A program made the position numbers and the translations under genes. This document shows, piece after piece, positions 25,101-37,127 of a DNA stretch of 64,000 bases. The DNA lies in the NCBI GenBank assembly GCA_026874595.1, contig CM049318.1, positions 26,068,956 through 26,132,955 on the forward strand. The letters run 5' to 3'. Origin of the DNA: Sipunculus nudus. Lineage: Eukaryota; Annelida; Sipuncula; Golfingiida; Sipunculidae. The notes below the pieces were generated by a model, which did not search any database, was not told the origin of the DNA, and saw nothing but the letters and a program-made list of their open reading frames with translations. The number at the start of each line of letters is the position of its first letter. Positions within the stretch are counted from its first letter, which is position 1.

Positions 25101-28100
25101 GTGTATATCATATGGTTAGATGCAAGTTTTAATTTATCAGTGTTGATTAAAATCTTTTACTACTGACTTTTGAATGAAAGCCTATAAAATATAAATTTTC
25201 CCACACATTAATTAAGTCCTGTGAAAATTTACTTATAATAATCTTAATATCTGTGCTGTCTTTATAAGTTTATAGTCATACAGACTTCCTGTTTGATGAA
25301 AGCTCTGTACAGTTCAGAGCATGAACCAAACCCATGAATTTATGTAAAGGCAAAACTTCACGCTTACAAATATGGCAGTATGATCAAAATTTAATATGAT
25401 TAACAGTGATTTATATTTTAATAAATTGTGTGAATAATTATCTGTTAAATCATAATTAAATGTTAAAATACTATATTTATTGTATTTTAAGATATATAAT
25501 TATAACATGTCATGCTGTCATAATTTGAGCAGTGACAAATTTAATTGGCCCTCTGAGTTAGGTACAAGGTAACCTTACAAATGTCACCTTCAATTAAGGA
25601 TAACCTTATGTACTGTTTGTCAACAATTAGAACTAAGCTATTACAGAAAACCCTGGTTCATTTTTTAAACTTAGTAAATTTTTACATGAAGTATAAAGCA
25701 AACTGAACCTTCCCAGGGAATACAGGTTTCCACAGATTTTTTTCAATCTTCTTCTTTTTATCCTTTCTCTGGACTAGGAAGTAACATAAATGGCACCAGG
25801 TTCAGTGTGTCTTGAAAGCTGATAATTAAGAAGTGATCATTATTCAGCTTGTGGTTATCAGTGACAGACAAAAATAATAGTGAACTTTGACACTGCCTTT
25901 AAAGCTTCCTGGTTTGGTAGCTACTAGTTCAAAGACTCTTGCAGGAAAACACAACAGCCAAGGTGTATACCATGGAGACCTGTTCTTCCTTTAAGAAAGT
26001 GAACAGCTTCAAATCACATTATTTCACATACAAAAGGCTGACTTTTTTCAGACTTATAATCTGCGCTTAATTGTGTAGGGCACTTCTAGGAAGTGTTGTA
26101 GTAGTTGTCCTGGACAGACACACGATGGCGCTAATGGTGACTATAGTGGTGTAGCAGCATGGGAGATGCAAGGTGGTAATGGTGTACATGGCAGGAACTC
26201 TAAAGTCACGTTGTCAGGATTGATAATATCTAAGTTATAAAAAATTATATGATTGTAAATTTCACAAAGGTTTAATTGGTTCATGAAATCATACTTTAGT
26301 GCCCTCTTCTGTCTCCATCAATCACTAAAACCTCAGAAGATGGGCACTCAAGATGGTGTGGCAGGAAGAGCTGCTGAAGCAGCCTAAAAAGTTAAAGCCC
26401 ATCCTATTTCATATTTAGTTACTGCCACAGTCTGCAAGAGCACACTTTCCAAATAAAGAGAAAATATTTTTAGAAGGAAAATCAGGTTCTAATTAAGATA
26501 TAAGAGCCTGCTTATAAATAAATATCTTGTTTTACCTAATTAGCTAGTCATTGAATGACATAATATGCACTCTGACAAATCTTATTTGCAGTTGGACAAG
26601 GAACAATTTGGTAAAAGTTTTAAGGCAGACTGATAAATTTTTAGTGCAATTCTTGATTTTGATTTAGCCAAATTCACCCTGTCTTGTGTGCTATTGTTCC
26701 ATTTATTGTCAACTGTCATGACAACATCTTCAAAACTAAATTAATTTGTCAAGAAATGAAATAACCTTTTTCTTTACCCATAAATTGCTTACTATTACAC
26801 TCTTCCAAAATTTTGTGAAGGACGTACTTTTTCCAGATTTTTGTGGACAAACAAAAAGAAAACTGGCAGGTATTTTTCCTGTTAGCAAATATCAGTGAAT
26901 TTATATATGACATCATCACAGTAACATTGTCATCATGGAGGTTTAATGTAATATTAGCAATGCTGACATCACCATGTTGAGGTCATAATTACGGCTTAAA
27001 AGAACTTCTGCCACCTGGTACATTTCCCCAATTTCTAGTCGTCTGGCAGCAAGTGAACACCTACAAACAAGAAAAATGGCTGACAGTTGCTTCAAACATT
27101 AATTTTTGTCAATAAATAAAACTTTTCTATGAATTTCAATATTATATTGTTGTTGGCCATGGGTAAGGTAATAATTGATTAAAATTGAGAGTAAATATGG
27201 ATCTAGACATTGTTTGACATAGATGGTGTCTTTTAGTGCTTTCTATTTATTATCATGTGTCTTTGCCATTCTAAGATATTTTTATTTAATCAAATAAATT
27301 TGTTAATTTCACGCTTCTACCAGCATCAATTTATGGTGTACTCATGTCTGTGACCTAGATATTTGTCACCATGGCAGCTGAGCTACCTGGAGACTACTTC
27401 TATAGAATCAACAATGTTTTTTTGCGACAATATTCATGCGCTTCCTGGTCTGCATATAAATGATTACAAAAAGCAAATCAATGCATTCTTAAGAAGAACT
27501 GACTGTCATATATTGTTAGGCCTAACAATATTTATACATAGGGCATGTGAACTAACACAGAGATCATGGTTCATAGATGCATTTAATGTCGAATAAAAAT
27601 CTACTAAGAAAAACCAATAACCCAAAAATCTCATATAAGGCCAAAAAAAATTAAAAGTATGGTTCTCAGGCATGGCCCGCATCAATTTTAAACCCCCACA
27701 TCAAAAATTTTTATTTTGATTTTCAATAAAAACTTTCCAATTTTGAGCTGCTGCCGCTCCAACATTTCTTTCAAGAAGATAAAACCACACAATTTCCTTT
27801 GTTTTGTAGTGCTTTTACTTATTTAGCAAAATAAAACTGTTATTTTCATGCTTTTCCCTTATCATTTGACATTTTAATTGAAACATACAAAAAAATTTTA
27901 AATAAAAAAAGCGCCCGCGCGCATTGATTTCTGAAAAAAAAGTGCCTGAGAACCATACCTTTTTTTTATTTTGGCCTAAAACATCTACTAGCATTTTCCT
28001 TATCCATAAATCTGCCCAAAATACGCCATCATACTGGAAACTTGAATTCAGTACTTTAATGTCTCTGCCATTTTAATTCTTACAAAATTTGCCTTTTTAG

Positions 28101-31100
28101 ATGCTCAGTTCTTTTGCAGAATTTCTTTTGTAACTCATGAAGAACTTTGGGAAACTACTTCCAAAGTACAGACTAATGGTAACAAACCAAATGATTGGAT
28201 GGCACATGCATGCAAATATAGGGACCTATTCACATAACAGGTATGTTAAATATACATGATATATAGTGTCTTTTATTTAAAATACTATGGTATCTGCCAG
28301 TCTTCATTCTCAAACCATTTACTTAGCATGAGCTAAAATACACTTTGACAGTGCTTGATCAGTGGTAATAAGTGCTCAAGTCCTGAGTCTTAAATTTTTC
28401 TCTAATCTAAACATTTCTGCCAAACTGGCCTCGATCATTAGCCTGATACCCAATTTATTTGCTCCAGGGTCGACCAACATGTAATATGTTATTCTTCATT
28501 ATCTGCTTCCTGGTTAGAGGTCATAGGTCAGAGGTTAAGGATGTTCAACTGGGACATAAATTATCAATGTATTTATAGGCCTTAACTGTGATTTATCATT
28601 TTTAACACATTTTACAGAAAGGTTCCTGTTCTTTTGAGTATACACCTGATAGATAACCTTGTCAGAATACAAGTTTACTTTTGTCTAGAGAGCTGCCAGG
28701 AGGGTATATGCATTCATGTTTGATCTCACACAGTCATGAACAAAGTCTCATGAAATTTTCAGGGCATTTCAGGAATAGGCAAAGAAAGAATCTTGTAGAT
28801 TTTGCTGTGGATACGGCCTGCAATAGGCGTACACAAGGCTCTGTGCTTGCGGGTGTCAAGGCTGTCCGTCTGAGCTTGTGGCCTATGCAAGCGTGATGCA
28901 GGGCCTGTGAGCTGTCTCTCAAAATGACATGTTACATCTTTGACTCTGTACACTCCTTTCTTAGATGGTATCTATTCTGCTGCAACTGATACATGGAAAA
29001 GAGTCTTAAATTCAAAAGAGGTTGGTGAAGGGGGAATGCAGAGGGAGCAAATTCGAGCTATTGTTTAATAAGAAAATTGAAGGGTTGGAAGTGTGATAGG
29101 GTAGGAATTATAAGGGCTGCCTTATTTGTTTAAAATCAGATTATTTGTTTATTGTCAGCATGGTAGTAAGTAGTCTTGAATATCTGACTGCAAACAACCA
29201 TATCTCCTATGGCTAATGTGATTTATGCCAAATTTCAGGACATGATGGATAAAGACCACAGAAATAGTATTTAGTATTTTCTTACTACATTCACATGTAT
29301 TCTTTTGCTATAATTCCTCACTTGTAATCTAATGTTCAGATTACTAGCTGAGTTCAATAATATAATTGCAATAAGATGGATGTCCATTAATTTGCAGTGC
29401 AGTTTTCCATATGACTGGTGACACGGCTTGAAGTAGGCCCAGTCAGTACATGTAAATGTTTGTGGAGTTGTGTGTGCACAGCTCTTGAGGCACATGCAGT
29501 GTTTACATGCAGTGTAATTTATCAAGTTAAATATATTGAATTATAGGAAATCCAGGTGTCTTAAAATATGTGATATATGGTAGAGTTTGATGACTTCTGA
29601 GTGGAACTTCGATCATTGATGTTTTCAAAGTATCAGAGTAACTTATCAGGAAGTGAGTACATTTATGCAATATTTAGCAGTTACATATTGCACAATGAAA
29701 ACATCTACTGTGAGCTTTGAATCCATACAGTTGTATGGCCATCAGATACAATCTTTGAGGAAATTACTATTTATACAGTGTTACACTGAAAACCACTTCA
29801 CAGAATGGGCTTATATATTTACAGGAGATATATATCTGTTTTTTCTTTTGCCTTATTGTGCCATGATTGTGTCTGTACATTTTACTCAGGTGCAAAGTGC
29901 AGCTTTGCTATATTTAATGGCTTTTTAGCATTGATGTAATGGATATTATGCACCACTTGAGAAATGTTATAAGAATTAAGTGGTCTAGTGATAACATCTG
30001 TGACACTGTCAGGGACAGAGTATTATTACTGAAAGTGACACAGCTTATTATATGATGTCTAATTAATTTTTATCTCATGCTCATACTTAGGCCATTGATT
30101 GTACATTTGTATGCATCTTCTGTTGACTTATTCAGGGTTTAATTGTATGAAATTAAATATCCTTATAAAATGTTAAAAAAAGTATTTAGAAAGTCATAAA
30201 ACTAAGAAGAAAATTATTCAAAATACACAAATAAATGAGATTTTAATTTCTGATGGTTTGGAAATATTTTCTTGAATACTCTAATTTCTTTGGGAAAAAA
30301 ACCAAGGTATTTATTGCACAAGGCTGTATGAATAAGAGCTTTAAGGTATGGCTAATCAGATAAAACAAAACATGATATGTAAATATATAAATAGAAAATC
30401 TATGATAATGTATAAATATATAAATTGTAAAAAAAAATTGTAAAAAAATGTAACAAGGTCACTACAAGTATCTCCTTCCTTCTTGGTCAAAATCCCATAT
30501 AGAATTTTGATTGTATAATTCAAAATGATATAAAAAATAAATTGTAGTTTATTCTTCACTCACCAGAGTGCAGTAAAGTTAAGGTCGATCTGCAGTCCTT
30601 GACTGTCTGGTTGTTCAGAGGAGATGTAGAGGCGCACCCTGGTTATAAGGATGTTCCCAAAGAGATGCCACAAGACGAACAGTTGCATATCCAGTATCAT
30701 ATAGTACTCCAGATAACAAACAAATGTACTTGTGCTGTGATACTTACAAGGCAGTTTGCTCTTCTCAGTGACATTTTGCTCCAATTGGCATATAATTGTG
30801 GACATGGAAAAAGTTGAGTTGTAAGTGTTATTACATGACTGTAGGTTAATTTGCATGGTTTGCCTTTTATTACTCTGTTTTACTTATATTTAAATCAAAC
30901 ACCTACATAAACAGACAACTTTGCATCAGCTTAGCTTTACCACAGATTTTATATATTGTAGGGTTACACAGTTTTTGTAAATTTCAACAGTTACAGACCA
31001 ATTTATGAAAAATTACCATAGACTCAATTAGGATTTGAAGCATACCATGTCACATGCTGTCATACACAAAACTGAAACTAAGATGATCGATAAACAAATT

Positions 31101-33380
31101 GAGCCTGGTAAAAAACTTAACTACAGTCACATTTTTGTCTGAAGAGGTATGTAAGTCCCCAGGGCAATCCTTTCAGATTTTTGTTTGAACACTGTAGTTT
31201 CAGTGTTCATATCTTTCAGGAACACAAGGGTGCCATTATATATGTATACTTGTATTCACTAGTGCTTGTATTCTTGTCCAAATTCTAGTCTTGTATGCTT
31301 TCCAGTAGCTAAATTGGCAAATACCTCCAGCAAAAAATCCATTATGTTGGTGCCAGTGATACATAAATTTGTAGGGGTTCCGAGGACAGATAGGTGAATC
31401 TAGTAGTGAACAAAAACGTTAATATCCATAAACAGCTAAAATTGCACCCAGTAGAGTTCAAAGTAGTCATGAATACATAACAATGTTGGCAATTTGTTTG
31501 GACTGTTAAGCCAAACTTGAGTCATGATAAAAGCCATACCAGGGATTGCACTGCAATGGTCATCCATCCTGTTGCATTGATATTGTGGTACACAGCTGAT
31601 AATAATAACATTAATGTGTTAAGTGAGTGATATTATGAAACAAAGGAATACATGCGAACTCACAAACAAACTGAAAAATATCTGTCCCTATGGTAATTAA
31701 GGAGTCATTTTCTGTCACCTTTACAAGTTGGCTGTCAGCCAGTAATAGTAAGCCATGCTTGTATAAATGCAATCAGAAAATAGGTAGACTGGTTTTAGGT
31801 TCCTGGTGAGTGACTCTGAGGAGAGCCTTCTTTGATCTTAGTTATTTCATGATAAACTGCTATCACCAATACGTGGCTGTGCAGGCTGAAATGTATCTGT
31901 GACACACAAATGCAAAGAACATATTAGCATCACCAATCAGGTCATTGAGTGCATTTTGATTTATAGGCTGTGTGATCTTTGTGAATTGTATGTATAATGA
32001 CTCTTTCACATGCTTGGACTTCATATCATTATCTGTCCATTTCCAAGCTATGACATAATATCATTGAAAACTGCTTTTGTGCAAGATGATAACACGTGCA
32101 GTACTCAGTCTGCATGGTGCACACAATTATGTTGACTATTTGCAGGACAATAAATTTAGGTGATGTATCAATATTGTACTGAATACTAGGATTTTTCATG
32201 TTTCACTGTAATAGTACTTTTATTATGAAAAATATGTTGGAACACTGGTATCATGGTTATTTTCTTTCTTGAGTTTCATTTAAGGTGCTTTAATTGTTAA
32301 TATTTGTTTCTGTGATTTATGGACAATGACATAACTTGAGATCACTCAGATGAATTCAGCATTTCATGCTGTACATGAGTAAGCTAGTATAGGGCCTTGG
32401 CTTCATGTATGAATTTGAATATTCAACATAAAAATAACGCAATTATGCTTTTTTGACTGAAATTCAGGGATCATGCACATAAGTTTTTCTCTGGCCATTA
32501 TTCAAATGTCGTTATATATATACTCAGTATCATGTGATATATTGTGATATATTTCCAGTATCATCTCAAGCCAGAGATATATTCTGATATATAACTAGAA
32601 AATGGGGACCCTTTGGGTCCTGTTGCAGAGGAAGGGTACATTGCAATGTTACAGTGTTTCCCCAGACCGGTAAGGAAGCAAACTCCCCAGACCCATAAGG
32701 TACCGATGTCTGGTTGTCTGTACTGACCAAATATTAATGTCTTTGTGGTAATGGGCCAAGGTTAAGGTCAGCAACGTGGAGAGTGGTGTGATGTTGTGCA
32801 ACAGACTTGCGATGTGATGCTGCCGGGAAATCAGTTGTGTGCTAGTGGAAGGGCCAAATTGATGTGCATTTATGTACTAGCTATAGAGCATCTAACTGAC
32901 TCTTATAGCAAAACCAGCCAATTGTCATGGCTGGTTTATCCGAATTTTCTGAAACAAACATGCAACAATTTTAGAAGTATATAGATTGCTGTGGTATATA
33001 GAGCCTCATACGGTTGAGACTGGTTCAAGGAGTATCAAGGGATATAGTAGTATAGGAAATTGATAAGTTCGAAGGCTTGCTTTTCAGAGTAAGTGTATCT
33101 ATATCTGGAAAATTTATTGGATGTCAAGATAAGTCATCTAGGCCTGGCATTACATTTCACACAAAGGCCTCTAGAGGTTGGAAGATCCATCAAGGTGATC
33201 TGTGTATTCGTGTGTAGTGTGGTTATATGTGAATGCCACATGCAGTAGTACAAAAGAAGAAAGGAAAAATATAGACAGGTTGATTATTTTGCTACTTGGA
33301 TATAACATAGGAAATGAAGAAAAAAAATTCACTTTTCAGGTAAGTAACAACCACTAGGTCATACTTGCTTCCTGGATTGA

Positions 33381-33471
<91 letters not shown>

Positions 33472-34582
33472 AAAAGAGAAAGAGAAAAAGAGAGAGAGAG
33501 AAAAAGAGAAAGAGAGAGGCAGACATCAAAAGGAGAGAGGGAGTCATTCTATTATTAATAGATTAATATAAAAATTCAGAACACATACTAATAGGACAAT
33601 AAAGTCCTGTGTACTTGCTAATTATCATGGATGAGGAAGGGACTTTGCTGTATATACAGTGGTTATTAATAAATGATAACAGGTACTTGTGCAAAGTAAA
33701 CCTGGGCAGAAAGAGATTAATAGTCTGATCCAAGATAGATGAGTCCAGCAGACTCATATGACCTACTGTCAATCCATTATATATTATAGTCTGTTTCATC
33801 CCCTCATGTTCACCTGTTTTTTGCTATAAAACTTTTTTTTAGTTACATTTCAAGGGAAACAATTATAGTGTAGAGCAGAGGATGATAAATGAACCTAATT
33901 TTCAACAAGGTAATAAAATACCTACCCTACATCTTATTAAAAAAAACAGAATTATTTGAAAATATGAGAAATCAGTCTACATATTACAACATATTGGACC
34001 CACTTATGGCAGTCAAGGTCATTGTTCACATGCAAAGACAGCCTCAATTGACAGCTGCTGATTGAATGATGTCATGTAAACACTCTAAAAATATACTAAC
34101 CAGCTAACTTTAAAAACAAAGATGGCTACTCTTGCAGAATGTCTGCCTGATCATTGTGAAGAGACTAAAAAGTTGTGAAACATAAATTAAGGATTTATTG
34201 TTAAATTCTTAATGCCATATTAAGTTGTCATTTCCATATGTAGTTTTCTATGTAGTATTGAAATATATAAACATTTAAGAAAATAATCTACAAAAAACAG
34301 TTTGACAGCAGGTGGTGAAACAGACTAGATATTTCAGTTTTTGCCTCAGGTTATGTGCACATGCAGAAATAATTACTATAAGGAGGTGATATCAGGATAT
34401 AGCACTCACATTAGGTAACCATACAGGTAAATATAACCACCATGAGCTTAATGTGGCAATGGACTGGCACCTGTGTCGCTGTCCTGTCTCACCTGAGCTG
34501 ACGTACAGTGATGACATCCATGTCATATATTGTCCATTGGATCTCTGCACATAATACACATTCAGCCTGCGGGCCAGCATAG
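19120..34582 (-). CDS. Unidentified minus-strand gene, 3' part, five small exons (candidate)
   Basis: Five short segments with minus-strand AG/GT borders join without a stop: 34493-34582, 30564-30638, 27015-27060, 25709-25773, 19120-19171. Phases agree at all four junctions (2, 2, 0, 2), giving 109 residues ending in TGA. The first half alternates hydrophobic residues like beta strands (ECVLCAEIQWTIYDMDVITV); the second half is helical and very basic (SRERIKRRRLKKICG), possibly a nuclear localisation signal. I do not recognise the family. The 5' part would lie above 34.6 kb or was missed. The largest intron contains the 170-bp satellite. The model was assembled by eye, so some exons could be chance. 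Confidence 0.4.
19797..20513. mobile_element. Inverted-repeat element with internal TGTC-rich tandem units
   Basis: Starts ATTGTCCCC and ends GGGGGACAAT. Between are three units of about 150 bases, each with CTGTCTGTCTGTCAC, CCATGCRATAA and TTCAAATTTTGGTCAGTG, then two shorter units with TTGGTCCAATTTCTCA. I associate such elements with bivalve genomes. No transposase seen. Confidence 0.6.
20520..21280. other. No gene recognised
   Basis: A 144-codon plus frame at 20592-21026 lacks any family motif. The GGTGTGGCTACACTAAAATG block at about 20809 looks like the edge of another repeat. Confidence 0.4.
21281..24681. repeat. 170-bp satellite array, 20 units
   Basis: Units begin CCTTCAGCGACAAGAAACAC at 21281, 21451 and every 170 bases to 22981 and 23151, then (after one inserted base) 23322 to 24512. 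The array starts and stops in the same repeat phase. Units 2-9 are almost identical (AAACATGAACTTTTG, ATTAAATATAAATG). Units 10-20 mix that type with a second (AAACCTGAACATTTG, ATTTAATATAAATAA). It lies in the last intron of the candidate minus-strand gene. The length is near a nucleosome repeat. Confidence 0.97.
24690..25700. other. No gene recognised; GC-richer patch then AT-rich sequence
   Basis: The first 100 bases after the satellite (GGCTCGGCTTGATCTT, GGTGGCAGCGCCGATCTC) differ in composition from both sides and may be the end of an element that carries the array. Confidence 0.35.
25709..25773 (-). CDS. Candidate exon d of minus-strand gene, basic segment
   Basis: Acceptor TATGTTACTTCCTAG|T, donor GGAAG|GTTCAG (weak). 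The 65-base exon enters in phase 0 and leaves in phase 2, exactly what is needed to link exon c to the terminal exon. It reads SRERIKRRRLKKICGNLYSL, a strongly basic helix. Alone it would be unconvincing; the phase fit is the main support. Confidence 0.4.
26090..26400. other. GC-richer patch without assigned gene
   Basis: The GATGGCGCTAATGGTGACTA and AGGAAGAGCTGCTGAAGCAG segments stand out from AT-rich flanks. On the minus strand, acceptor-like sites lead to short frames with stops (FLPCTPLPPCISHAATPL; AASAALPATPS), which could be alternative ends of the candidate minus-strand gene or chance. Confidence 0.25.
27015..27060 (-). CDS. Candidate exon c of minus-strand gene
   Basis: Preceded by a strong pyrimidine tract and acceptor (TTTTTCTTGTTTGTAG). 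It reads CSLAARRLEIGEMYQ and uses donor CCAG|GTGGCA, phase 0. The frame stays open for 23 more codons (VAEVLLSRNYDLNMV follows), so the true donor may lie further downstream. Confidence 0.45.
27639..27976. mobile_element. PIF/Harbinger-like MITE, copy 3
   Basis: Ends GGCCAAAAAAAATTAAAAGT and the inverse ATTTTGGCC, with TAA on both sides (27636-27638, 27977-27979). 338 bases, no coding capacity. Confidence 0.75.
28185..28300 (+). repeat. Dispersed repeat family R2, copy 1
   Basis: GGGACCTATTCACATAACAG and TAAATATACATG recur in the same order at 48519-48560. Confidence 0.4.
28700..28805 (-). repeat. Dispersed repeat family R1, partial inverse copy
   Basis: CTCACACAGTCATGAACAAA and GAAATTTTCAGGGCATTTC are the inverse of the R1 end at 11770-11840. 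Confidence 0.5.
30564..30638 (-). CDS. Candidate exon b of minus-strand gene
   Basis: Donor CTCTG|GTGAGT is close to consensus and the segment is richer in G+C than its AT-rich flanks. With acceptor CCTTATAACCAG|G it reads VRLYISSEQPDSQGLQIDLN and continues, leaving in phase 2 so that TG plus the next exon's G makes Trp. Only one frame is open across the longer alternative that starts at 30706. Confidence 0.45.
30710..33380. other. No gene recognised
   Basis: AT-rich sequence. A short plus-strand segment at 32627-32671 has AG and GTAAGG borders, but has no partner exons. Confidence 0.4.
33384..33530. repeat. (TA)n followed by (GA)n microsatellite
   Basis: About 29 bases of TA, then pure GA to about 33460, then imperfect GA/GAAA to 33530. 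The open frame across it is low-complexity Tyr-Ile and Arg-Glu repetition. Confidence 0.95.
34493..34582 (-). CDS. Candidate exon a of minus-strand gene
   Basis: Donor CTCAG|GTGAGA is strong; acceptor ATATTTGTTTAG|C is acceptable. It reads YAGPQAECVLCAEIQWTIYD and continues as a beta-rich segment, entering and leaving in phase 2. Another frame is also open here and gives a competing peptide, so frame choice depends on the downstream joins. An acceptor 12 bases upstream (CTTCACCTCAG) is an alternative. Confidence 0.35.
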
Positions 34583-34862
34583 CTAAACAAATATCTGAGG
34601 TGAAGTGTTTAATAACTTGACTGTTGACCTTAAGATATTGCCTGGACACTCTAGTTTCCATATGGGCCGTGTTCTATTATGTCCAACCACCAATTGCAAA
34701 GTACTTCCTGGTTGGGGCTATCTAGGAAGTACCAACGATAACTCAACTGACTGCGTGACACCTGTAGAGCTCTATGTATGATCACGCACGCTTCTTACCT
34801 GAGCGGCAGCTTGTACAGAGTGTATGTAGGCTATACTAGCTCAGGATCAGGACATAATTGAA

Positions 34863-34972
34863 CCCTCAGGATCAAGGATTTATAATCCTCAGGATCAGGG
34901 ATTTATAATCCTCAGGATCAAGGATTTATAATCCTCAGGATCAGGGATTTATAATCCTCAGGATCAATGATT
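34863..34972. repeat. 23-bp tandem repeat, about five units
   Basis: CTCAGGATCAAGGATTTATA followed by ATC; units alternate AAGG and AGGG, so the higher-order period is 46. Confidence 0.9.
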
Positions 34973-34979
34973 TAACTCT

Positions 34980-37120
34980 ACAGAATCCTCAAGGTTTGTC
35001 ATGTTTTTTTATTTTACCCCTAAATTCATTCTGTGAATAAAAGGAATTGTTGAAGCATTAATAAGATAGTTTTATACATAACAACATGTAGAATATATAT
35101 TATCATAGCAGATTTGAGTTTAATTGTTTATTATGCAATCCTTCAATAATAACAATGATATTATAGTGATAATTTAAAAAATACTGTGCAGATATGTGAA
35201 ATTTAAATATACATGCCAGTTATATGGTATTTTACTTTGTGTACATGAAATATAAATTGAAGACCAGCTAGTGTACTTTGTCATTTATTGCTTTGTTCAT
35301 TTCAGTGAGGTATAAATACAGTAAAGCAGCTACACATTATATTTTGCAAATGATCCCTCGTTTACATCAGCTTTAAGAAGTTATGAATGCTAGCTGCTAT
35401 TCCATTTTCTGTATATTGAAATAATAAAGGAACAGTCTAGTTTGCATACATGTGTGAAAAGTAAAAATTAATGAAATTCCTCCTTAATGTTACGACAGCA
35501 AGAGGACCAGCTAGTAGTAAAGGTTAGAATATAGATAAAATTTCTGTGAAGTTTTGGTAATTTTATTTAGAAATTATACACAAATGCCATAATTTATTAA
35601 GAAGCTTTCATCATTTTTGTTGCATGAAATTCTCTAATCAATATTTTGTTAAAGTTAAATGAAATATTTCATGTTGTGTGTCCTTACAATTATATGCATT
35701 AATACATAGGAGACTTTGGTCAGTTAAAACTGGTTAATTCCAGGATGATATTTCAGTTAAGTGTAAATTTAATGATTAAAATATACTTTTCATTTTCATA
35801 AGGGAAGAGAAGCTTTGGATGTCGTCAGTTGAGAAAAATTGTAAATTATATAATAATAATAATAATAGTAATAATAATAGTTAAAATAATAATAACAATT
35901 AATTTCCAATTTAATAACCACCTCGGTATCAATCAAGCTGTTAATTATAAGTTGCATTTTAAAATAAAAGTGTTTATAATTAACTGTCCTATGCAGTTCT
36001 TCAGTAGCATAAAAAGTAATATGTAAATGAGATTGGCATATGTAAAAAGTTTTAAAAAATTCTCCCTTCTGTTTAAGCAGCCACCGTGCCAGTTAGTTTA
36101 TCTATAGCTGTAATCTAGCTACAATAAGTATCATTAGAGTGTCTGTAAGTTTGCATTAAAAAAAGAAACATAAGTACCATATAGGAAACTTGTTTCAATA
36201 ATTTGCGTTGCATGAAACACTCACAGCAAGGCTTTACTGATTAAAAAAAATTTGTTACCAGATATGACTTACAATTGATTACATACACATTCAAGGCAAT
36301 TTTGTAAATTAAAACTGGAATATTGATATTTTTAAGTGCCAGAAGCAGATCACCCCCCCCCCCCCCCCTTTTTTTCATCTGAAACGTTTTTTTAAGGGTT
36401 TCAGACAAAGTTTTGTGGCCTGGACCCCCCTTTTCCAGACCTGGGGACCTAAGCTTCTTTTAGGATTTTCATTAGTCCTCCTTGGTCGGACCTCCCCTTT
36501 TCTGAAATCCTGGATCCAACCCTGAGTGCACATGCAGTGGTTGATGGCCTGCATTTTAATATATATGATATATAAGACACTTTAATTACCAAAATTCATT
36601 CCCACACTGCTATGTGCTTACAACTTATATTCACAAACTACAATGACTTAAGGCTGAAAAATGATAGTTTCAGTATGTCATGTGTCATTTTGGAACTTCT
36701 TTTTGATTGGTCCATGTGACCATTCCCTAACCCCAAGATCTGAATGAATCAGTTGATAACAGTGTGTGCATATAGAAATACTTGTGTGTAATCACATTCA
36801 GCAAAGCAAAGATTTATGGTGTTATAATGTGTGTACAACATGCAGTCTAACTGTCACTGAGTCATTGGAGGTTGTGACTCAGTAATTTATTACCACTGTA
36901 CCGTGTGTGATCCAGGTTTCTTTTACCCCACATTTATACAGATCAAGTCTATAAATTGCCTTAAGTTTACATTGATTTACACACTTCATGTTTGCATATA
37001 AACACAGGCTTAATGTGTGTTTTAACAGCTCAGTTAATATAATATATAAAAATAAGTGTTGGTTATTTTGAGGTCTGTGTTATAGATAGTTGTCTAAAAG
37101 GTGTGCATATATATATTTAT
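34980..37120. other. No gene recognised; AT-rich, with a degraded hAT-like end
   Basis: An ATA/ATAATA-rich stretch lies at 35848-35900. Nothing else apart from the poly-C feature at 36353-36368 and the fragment at 36346-36527. Confidence 0.4.
36346..36527. mobile_element. Possible hAT-like MITE fragment with poly-C run
   Basis: The right end CTGGATCCAACCCTG is the inverse of CAGGGTTGGATCCAG, like ends of common hAT-type MITEs. GGACCCCCCTTTTCCAGACC and a 16-base C run (36353-36368) lie inside. Similar CAGGGACGGATCCTG occurs at 63038. The left border is not clear. Confidence 0.35.
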
Positions 37121-37127
37121 ATATATA

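Noticed and set aside
32627-32671. Possible plus-strand micro-exon with AG and GTAAGG borders
   Set aside because: No phase-compatible partner was found nearby, and the flank looks like dispersed repeat sequence.
33365-33571. 68-codon frame with Arg-Glu repeats
   Set aside because: It is a translation of (TA)n and (GA)n microsatellite.
33563-33799. Possible extra minus-strand exon (GHMSLLDSSILDQTINLF)
   Set aside because: It can be fitted only by using a different frame for exon a and a weak acceptor; the direct a-to-b join is simpler.
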